Positions 57,237-64,000 of a stretch of 64,000 bases of DNA are shown here, in pieces. Position 1 is the stretch's first letter. Every line of letters starts with the position of its first letter. A model generated the notes under the pieces. It saw only the letters and a list, made by a program, of their open reading frames with translations, made no database searches and was not told where the DNA came from. This DNA is from Isoetes taiwanensis (taxonomy: Eukaryota; Streptophyta; Lycopodiopsida; Isoetales; Isoetaceae). The DNA lies in assembly GCA_021234155.1 (NCBI GenBank), contig JAJEKV010000008.1, positions 19,295,308 through 19,359,307 on the forward strand. The letters are read 5' to 3'. Position numbers and translations under genes: made by a program.

Positions 57237-57844
57237 GTCAGTCTTAGTTATTCATTGTGTAAAATTGAGGACTTTGGCTTCTCTGATTTTATGTATCATG
57301 TACAAAGCTTATTTACGCTTCTTTCTAGTAGCTCATGTTGGGCCTACAAGATCCACTTTAATTTAAACACATATCAATTACAAGTTTAGAAAGTCAATCT
57401 TATCCAGAGGGACACTGTATTTCTTGAGTTCTTAAATTCATAGTGACAATTTTTCCTCTTAAGTATGTAAATTGGGCTGTAGTCCAGTTGTAGATGAAAT
57501 AATTTTCTATGTAGAATTGTCCCCTCTGTATTTTCTAAAGCAGATGAATAACAAAGCATAAAACTGAGAGTTAAGAGTTTAGAGAAAAGCTGGATCAACA
57601 TGTCCATCAACATGTGATTATAACAAGTCTATAAACTGTAGATATGCTCGTTGCTTATTCCATATTGTGAGCCCTACTAGGTGTTTATGATTGTTGCCTT
57701 ACACATGTTTCTCTAACCATGCAAACCTTATATCAATATGATTAAAGCAAGTTGAAGTTGAAGAATAGGAACATTGTTGCCATCCCCAAGATCCCAAAGG
57801 GCCCAACGCCAACGGGCAACCCCTTGATGCGTTAGCATCTTGTT
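57237..57844. other. Gap between CSN1 fragment and LINE, nothing recognised
   Basis: The next CSN1 exon (RYASCLEYL-like) is not seen. No other signal. Confidence 0.5.
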
Positions 57845-58700
57845 TAAAACAATTATACATTAATATGGTTATTGACCAACAACAATTTAAGCAAAGTTTG
57901 ATTCACTACGTTCCCTATTGTCTTTTCTTTTTTTGAAAGACAATAAATCCATATTAAAATACCATAATGGAAACAGATAGATTAGCAAAGGTGGGAACAA
58001 AAGCTCATAGGATGATCATAACCCATTGAGCGAAACGACCCACCTATGCATAAGTAGGGACTTGCAAATAAACCTCAAAAATTAGCTCCCGTTTGGCAGG
58101 GGCAAGCATAGAGCAGTGATAAGCCTTTGTAATTCTATCTTTTGCATCCTTAGTACACGAACATCAGGAATATCCAAGCCCTTAAAGATATGAAAGCTTC
58201 TTCACTTCCAAATTGACCATAATAACCAACCCAAAGCCAGATGAAAAATATTCAAAAGGGAATAAGAATGTCAAGGTACCCTTGCTTTTCAATGAAATAT
58301 ATGCTAAATATTACTTGTCTTTCTAGTTTCATGTGATATTTTTCAAAATAGAGTAGCTATAAATTTTTATTTTAGCCCTTGGGGAACCCAATTGAAATCT
58401 CTAAGAAATTTTTGAACTTCAAACTCTTAGGAATCTCCACCATGGATTTTTCTAGGACTTGCGATTGATTTGCCATCTCATGTTCTTCAAGATGGAAGAA
58501 TTGTATTACTTAAGAAAAATATAAGGTTGCATAAGTTTCCCTTTATATGGAAGATAACATAGTCAAAGGATGTAGACAAATTATTTGTCTTGAAGCTGTG
58601 AGAGAATAAAATATATAAAATACATATATATATTGAAAACCACGCTTCAAAAAGTACATATTTTCGAAATCACAATTTTAGTGTGTCCACAGATAGGACA

Positions 58701-59309
58701 TCACTTTGTCTCTCTTAAATCATCCTCAAATTCTTCAATAAGAGATTTAAAACTTTGTATTCTCTCACCTCTCCATGACAACATTTCAATTAGAAACCCA
58801 CCTATGTTTTTGTATGGAAGCTCAAAAAAACTAGTAAGGTTCTTGACCTTAATTCCAAACTTGTCATGCAATCCTGAATAGGCCGGGCAATCTAGAATCA
58901 CATGAGCTTCATCTTCAATGTCAGTACTCGAACCACAAACCTTACACAACCTACTTTCACGGGGGATATCACCCCACCTTCCAACTTCCACACCAAGATT
59001 GTGCGAACTAAGTGTCATGCGACATATTACATGTCTCATTCTGGAAGACCTGGTTTCAGAAAGACATGGTAATTCTCGAAGAAAAGGGTTTAAATGTTCC
59101 CTGTAAAATGCCATTTTAACTCCAGCATTCTGCCACGACTTAATACTTAAGTGTTCCCACACCCAGCTCCTTATCCTGCATTTATTACTTATGAGATGGT
59201 CAATTGACATCCCCCATTTATGCAAGCATAATTTCACATCTGTAAACCACCCTTTATCATTGCTTTCACGAAGTACCATTTTTGGAAGGCTGTTTTCTTC
59301 CATGTCCAA
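58701..59309 (-). pseudogene. LINE ORF2 C-terminal zinc-finger region
   Basis: 202 codons: GWFTDVKLCLHKWGMSIDHL, then EVGRWGDIPRESRLCKVCGS, then EDEAHVILDCPAYSGLHDKF. The C-x2-C and H-x4-C/CPAY spacing is that of the zinc-binding end of LINE reverse transcriptase proteins. This copy keeps the Cys that is Phe in the 48.6 kb copy. One frameshift separates it from the reverse transcriptase frame. Confidence 0.85.
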
Positions 59310-59320
59310 TACTTTGCATA

Positions 59321-60655
59321 TTATGCTAATAATTGGTATAATGCTTCTCCTTCTAGCGTCATCATACCATCCTTTGCTAACATCGTCTCATACGGTGTTT
59401 GCAACTTAACAGCTAGTTCAGCCAGGAGTAACTTTTTTTGCACCTTTTCGATTCGCTTCCACATGTGTAAGGCTAGCCCGGGTCCCCACACTTCGCAGCC
59501 ATACAAGACCACGGATTGAACCAACAATTTGTATAGCATCTTCTTAACTCCAAAGTTCATAATTTCTGCCTTTTTACACTTCCTTTGCATTGCAAAAAGA
59601 GCTCTTAATCCACCCTCAGCCCTTTGTCCAGCTGCTTTATTCCATCTATAATTCTGGTCTACCAAAACTCCCAAATACTTATAAGAATTTATTGTTTCAA
59701 CCATGTCCCGTTTGTAATAGAATGAGAACTTATCCATCTTTGTGGTTCCAAAAATCAGAACTTTCGTCTTATTCAAATTCACCTTCATTCCTTTCGCATC
59801 ACAGAAAGACTCCAGAGCATTCAGATGCTTTTGCATACCCATTTCACTTCTGGATAGTAAAATTATATCGTCTGCATATAGGAGCAGAATGATAACATAA
59901 CCTGCAAGTCTTGTACCATCTCCTCCTATATCGGATATACAGAGCTCCAGCTCATCAATAAATATGCCAAATAGCGTAGGGGAGAGGGGGCAGCCTTGCT
60001 TAACCCCTACATCACTTTGCACCAAATCTGTACATTGTTCTGAGAAGGGGCGTGAGAGTTTCACCAAAACCTCATCATATAATTTAGCAATAGCATTTCC
60101 AAGATCCACAGGTGCACCTACTCTTTCCATGCTTTCCCACATATTCTCATAGACCCTTCGGGTCTTACGTAGACGTTAATAAATCTTTCTTTCTTTCTTT
60201 CTTTCTTACTATATCGAAAGCTTTAGAAAAGTCTACAAATGTAGCAAATAGTGGAAGTTTCGTACCTTTTACAGAGTCAATCATTGCTCTAAGAGTGACC
60301 AAATGGTCTATGGTAGATTTTTGGGGCGAAACCCTACTTGCATCTCTGATCGGGCATTGTTCGCCTCAGCCCAAGAACTTATCTTTGTCTCCAAAATGGT
60401 AGCCAATAGTTTTGAGAAGAGACTACTCGCCATAATCATTCTATAATTGTTTGGGTCTGAATCATCCCCTGCTTTATGTATTGGGATTGCCCTGTTTAAT
60501 TTCCATGATAGTGGGAGCCCTTCCCGAAGCACATCATTCATAATATTAGTAAGTACCTGAATTAGTGATGGACCTGCCCATTTAAGCATCTTGGCCACTA
60601 ACCCGCATGCATCTTCTGCCTTGCCACGTGATAGCTTTTGGATGCCCATCTCCAC
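59321..60655 (-). pseudogene. LINE ORF2 reverse transcriptase, interrupted
   Basis: The upstream part (60308-60655) has KLNRAIPIHKAGDDSDPNNY, the finger motif of LINE reverse transcriptases, then MQVGFRP. The segment ATFVDFSKAFDIV (around 60215-60250), with catalytic Asp, is readable in another frame. After the 60141-60210 insertion, 59321-60142 continues LWESMERVGAPVDLGNAI-like text. It has VKQGCPLSPTLFGIFIDELE, the active-site box LLLYADDIILLS, and SYKYLGVLVDQNYRW. All catalytic Asp residues are present, but the gene is broken by the insertion and two shifts. Confidence 0.9.
60141..60210 (+). mobile_element. LINE/SINE 3' tail inserted in the LINE reverse transcriptase
   Basis: A hairpin AGACCC-TTC-GGGTCT (60151-60165), then AGACGTTAATAAAT and (CTTT)n to about 60209, interrupts the reverse transcriptase between the FSKAFDIV segment and the ESMERVG segment. 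It ends like the LINE at 41.6 kb and the SINE at 50.2 kb, on the opposite strand from its host. Confidence 0.75.
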
Positions 60656-60694
60656 ATCGTTTATAGAAATGCTTAGTCTTTCTCACCCATTGCA

Positions 60695-61480
60695 TGTTGA
60701 AAATGTGAGTCATGTCATATTATAAGGAATGATTCAAGTTGTTGCAGTCAAATAAATCTTCAATGAGGCTTATACACATGTAGATGGAAGTTACAAAATC
60801 AAAGAGCATCATTAGCATCATTACAAAGCCTAAGGCTATGGAAGTTGGAAAAATGTTAATGGTAAGATTATGGTTAAAGATCTTAAAGGTTATATTGTTA
60901 AACATTGAAGGAGTAAGTTATATTAAATATTCAAAGGTTGAGCTCGAATATTGTTTTGAGGGAAACGCGTGTGGGATATTTCGAATGAACAAATTACTGG
61001 AAAAAGAAAGTTAATCCGACAATGCTTAACCGCCGGACTGTACTATTATAAGGTGGAGCAGAGCTTTGAAAAAGTATTCGGGTCTAAGGATGATGAGATT
61101 CGTCTCATACATGATCGATTGAATTCGGTCAACAATGCTACAGGAACTCGGTCAATCTCTCCTTTCTGCTGAACTGCTACAATACTAGATGTTGAAATTT
61201 TAATGGTTAGCAAAATATAATCTAGGGGAAGTTGTCTAGTGTGAGTTCTTGTTGTTGAAGATCAAGTTGCAAGGAATTATTGACCATAATGTGGCTTCCT
61301 TTGCAAGGGAGAAGAACTTGATCTAGATGTTGAAGTTATTTTGAAGTTGTTAAAGATTTGATTGCATGCTTAAGATTGAATGATCTTCAAATCTAGCTTC
61401 ATAAGTGTGTAATATTTTTTTTTGTCAAAAGACATCTTTGCTAAGGATTTAGTTGAAACAGTGGTTGTCTCATTCCAACA
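60695..61480 (+). repeat. Copia-B 5' LTR
   Basis: It begins TGTTGAAAATG and ends TTCCAACA, so the TGTTG/CAACA ends are inverted. The primer-binding site follows after one base. About 786 bp. The 5-mer TTGCA precedes it and should recur beyond the window. Confidence 0.85.
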
Positions 61481-61481
61481 G

Positions 61482-61494
61482 TGGTATCAGAGCC
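61482..61494 (+). other. Copia-B primer-binding site (initiator Met tRNA)
   Basis: TGGTATCAGAGCC one base after the LTR end; complement of the initiator methionine tRNA 3' end. Confidence 0.93.
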
Positions 61495-61514
61495 AATAAA
61501 TCCAGAAGAGCAAG

Positions 61515-62630
61515 ATGTCTACTCGATTTGGAGCCAACCTTCTAAACTCCATAGCGGTCTTCAAAGGAGAAACAGGTTTCCAGGTTTGGAAACAAGGCAT
61601 TCAAGAGGTGTTAGAATTTGAAAAATTGTGGTACTTGATTGATCCTAATGTGGTTAATACAGCAGTAGTAGTATCTGGAGGAGAAGAATCCAGCACTTCA
61701 GCCTATGTTGTAGGTGGTGGAGCTGGAACTGCTTCAAGTGGTGGAGCTGGAACTGCTTCTGGAACTAATGCAGCAAGAAGAGTTCCTCCAGTGGTCAGCG
61801 TGGATGAGAAGGCAAGAATTATGGAAGCTCAATCCATAATATGTCAAAAAGTGGGGACAGCTATTAAGCTAAAACTCAGAGGTAAGTCTCCTGCAGAAAT
61901 GTGGAAATTCATGTTAGACAATTATGAGCAAAAATCCTCTTCTCAAATAGATGTGTTGGAAAAACAGTTGAGAAAGTTCAAATTGTATGAGAAAGATAAT
62001 ATTGCTGAATTTCTGGAAAAGTTTGAATCAATAATTGCTGACTTAGAAGGAGCTGGAGTTGTGTTGAATGAGGATTATCAACTTTTAGCCATTTCTAGAG
62101 CAGTCTCCCATAATACACAGTTAGCTACCTTGTTAAGAAATGTGGCTAAGTCAAAAGAACATGCAATTAGAATGATCAGAACAGAATTTGAGCAGACCAA
62201 AGGAGATGATGAAGATGATTCAGAGGCTATGTTTGTCAAACAGAAAAAGGGCAAGAAAGTGTTTAGTAGAAAACAAATTGGTCCATGCTTTAACTGTGAC
62301 AGTTATGGTCATCTTAAAATAAATTGCCCTAAGCTTGGAAAGGAAGTTGTTTGCTATAACTGTGAGGGTAAAGGTCACATAGCAACAAATTGCTCAAGTC
62401 AAAAACGAGGGAAAGGAAAAAAATTTGAAGGTAAAAAAGGTGGAGGGTACAAGGCTAAGTCTAGCCTAAATATTGCTCGAGAAGCAGGCCAAGAAGAAGA
62501 TGAGCAGGATGAAGACATTGAGGTAAATATGTCTAAGACTTGTTCTAAGATTAATAAAGAATTTGACACTGATGCACTTATCTTAGATTCGGAGTCGAGA
62601 GATCCGGTGATGGAAGTTCAAGAATGCTAA
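61515..62630 (+). pseudogene. Copia-B gag and start of protease
   Basis: MSTRFGANLLNSIAVFKGET starts 21 bp after the primer-binding site. A Gly/Ala/Ser spacer follows, then a UBN2-like gag domain (KARIMEAQSIICQKVGTAIK, EMWKFMLDNYEQKSSSQIDV). Two CCHC knuckles (CFNCDSYGHLKINC and CYNCEGKGHIATNC) lie near residues 259-295. The frame enters the protease at LILDS, but the expected DSG-x-x-S reads DSE because of a shift in a CpG-rich run (62589-62615), and stops at 62628. Confidence 0.9.
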
Positions 62631-62633
62631 AAA

Positions 62634-63063
62634 ATGTCGAGAAAAGAAGGAGGACATGTACAGTTTGGGAATGGGGAATTGAGAAGAATTGAGAGTGCTG
62701 GTGTTCTGGAGTTGTTTGACCTAGAAGGGAAAGCTGTAAAGTTAAAAAATGTGTTGTGCATACCAGGATTAATAAGAAATCTTATTTCAATATGCCAGTT
62801 GGTTGATCTTGGCTATAAGGTTGTGTTTGAAAAACTCCATTGTAATATTTTTCTTGGAAATAAAAAAATGTTTGTGGGGAAAAGATATATGGATTAAGCA
62901 GACAACATTTGATTTCCAGTATTAATTTGCTGACTTATCCATCTCTGAAAATCTGGCATGAAAGGTTATGTCATGTTAATCCTGCTACAATAGAGGTATT
63001 AAACAAGGAAGGATTCATTAATACCAAACCCTCCAGACAAACCAATCTGAAAAACAAGTATGC
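62634..63063 (+). pseudogene. Copia-B protease end and integrase zinc-binding region
   Basis: GGHVQFGNGELRRIESAGVL, then VLCIPGLIRNLISICQLVDL, is the standard copia protease-to-integrase segment, colinear with Copia-A. A stop at about 62896 breaks it. IWHERLCHVNPATIEVLNKE, the His pair of the integrase zinc site, follows in another frame from 62909. Confidence 0.85.
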
Positions 63064-64000
63064 ATGGGATGTATGCTTGGCAAACACAACAGATTGCCTT
63101 TTAAGAAAAAAGGTGCAAGAGCAAAAGGCATTTTGGATTTGGTGCATACTGATTTGTGTGGACCACTCAATGTTGTTAGTTTGAGTGGAAAGAGGTACTT
63201 CATGACTTTAATAGATGATTTCAGTAGAAAAACTAAAGTATACTGCATTAAAACTAAGGATGCAGCATTTGAAAAGTTTAAACAATTTGTTAGTGAGATG
63301 GAGACTGAAACAGGAAGAAGGATCAAATGTTTGAGGTCTGATAGAGGAGGTGAATTCCTATCAGGAGAATTTAAGAGGTTTTGCAAAAATAAGGGCATTA
63401 AAAGGCAACTCACTTGTAGTCATTCCCCACAACAGAATGGTGTAGCTGAGAGGAAGAATAGAACAATTTTAAATGCTGTTAGAAGCATGTTAAAATCAGC
63501 AGGTCTGCCAAATTTTTTATGGGAAGAGGCATTTCAAACTGCTGTGACCATTCAGAACATGTTGCCATCTGCTAGTACACATGGTGGAATTCCTGATATG
63601 CTTTGGTCAGGAAAGAAACCAAATTATGAAAATTTGAGAGTGTATGGATGCTTAGCATTTGTTCATATACCAAAAGAAACAGAAAGAAGTTTGATGACAG
63701 GGCTCTAATTACATATCTAGTAGGGTATGATAATCAGTCCAAAGCTTATAGGCTATATGATCCTAAAGCAAGGAAAATAGTTGTTAGCTGAGATGTTTCT
63801 TTTGATGAGGGACAAGTTTACAAAGTATTATCTAGACCCATAAAGTTGCCTGAAAATGTTAAGTTGATTGAGCAGAATACTAGGTCTGTATCTACTAATA
63901 AAGTCAATGAGATTAATGCAGGTGATGATGATGAGACTGAGGCTGAAACAGAAACAGAATTTCAAGAAGAAATTGAAGACTCCTTAGGGGGTAATGAAGA
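63064..64000 (+). pseudogene. Copia-B integrase core, running off the window
   Basis: MGCMLGKHNRLPFKKK gives the second half of the zinc site. It continues with LVHTDLCGPLNVVSLSGKRY, LIDDFSRKTKVYC, SDRGGEFLSGEFKRFC and SHSPQQNGVAERKNRT, the D-D-E integrase. A shift near 63700 moves the reading to DDRALITYLVGYDNQSKAYR, then a stop (VVS-stop-DVSFDEG) at about 63789, and an acidic linker to the window end. The reverse transcriptase should follow outside. Confidence 0.9.

Larger units (their letters stand above)
57845..60694 (-). mobile_element. LINE (non-LTR retrotransposon), 5' side cut by Copia-B
   Basis: Minus-strand order: reverse transcriptase start (60655-60210), reverse transcriptase core (60138-59321), C-terminal zinc finger (59309-58701), 3' UTR to about 57935, with the segment to 57845 also shared with the copy at 47727. 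At 60694 the LINE is interrupted by the Copia-B LTR, so the endonuclease part would lie beyond the window if present. It is interrupted again at about 60141-60210 by a LINE/SINE tail. Confidence 0.85.

Overview
The window is nuclear DNA from a land plant. It is AT-rich, has small spliced exons with GT-AG borders, and carries plant-type XRCC4 and COP9 signalosome subunit 1 sequence. It is dominated by nested transposons, and cellular genes are a small minority. A replitron-like HUH endonuclease, a DUF7869-type gene and many LINE/SINE relics make me favour a seed-free plant such as a fern or lycophyte. That last step is inference, not something the sequence proves.

Layout. 1-16797: a minus-strand Ty1/copia element (Copia-A) whose 5' LTR is at 16030-16797 and whose 3' LTR is cut by the window start. 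It is split at the end of its reverse transcriptase by an 11.7 kb minus-strand Ty3/gypsy chromovirus (931-12657) with two ~1.64 kb LTRs and a perfect ATAGG target duplication. 16939-24956: a head-to-tail array of three ~2.64-2.70 kb units plus 40 bp of a fourth. Each unit carries a 200-codon minus-strand open frame resembling a LINE ORF1 DUF4283/zinc-knuckle domain. 25-28.5 kb: mostly non-coding, with a pentatricopeptide-repeat relic. 28580-31467: a spliced gene for an unrecognised charged protein, with all splice phases consistent. 32.5-35.6 kb: the most unusual segment, a replitron-like HUH (rolling-circle type) endonuclease frame followed on the same strand by a decayed DUF7869-type gene.

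35.6-50.8 kb: intergenic DNA with MITEs, local duplications, LINE 3' ends, a SINE, and an intact secreted Gly/Ser/Tyr-rich wall-type protein gene (44780-45295, minus). 51420-52987 (minus): a complete five-exon XRCC4 gene for non-homologous end joining. 56.4-57.2 kb: a truncated, intron-containing, frameshifted CSN1 fragment. 57.8-60.7 kb: a minus-strand LINE (reverse transcriptase plus C-terminal zinc finger). Its 5' side is interrupted by a second, plus-strand copia element (Copia-B, from 60695), which runs off the window end.

Two general points affect reading. First, the two gypsy LTRs, and the array units, differ mainly at CpG-containing spots while long CpG-free stretches are identical. 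Many frameshifts may therefore be consensus or methylation-linked sequencing errors rather than decay. Second, LINE and SINE copies here share a 3' end: a small hairpin, a GACGTTAA-type motif and a pyrimidine microsatellite. This suggests a LINE machinery that also mobilises the SINE.
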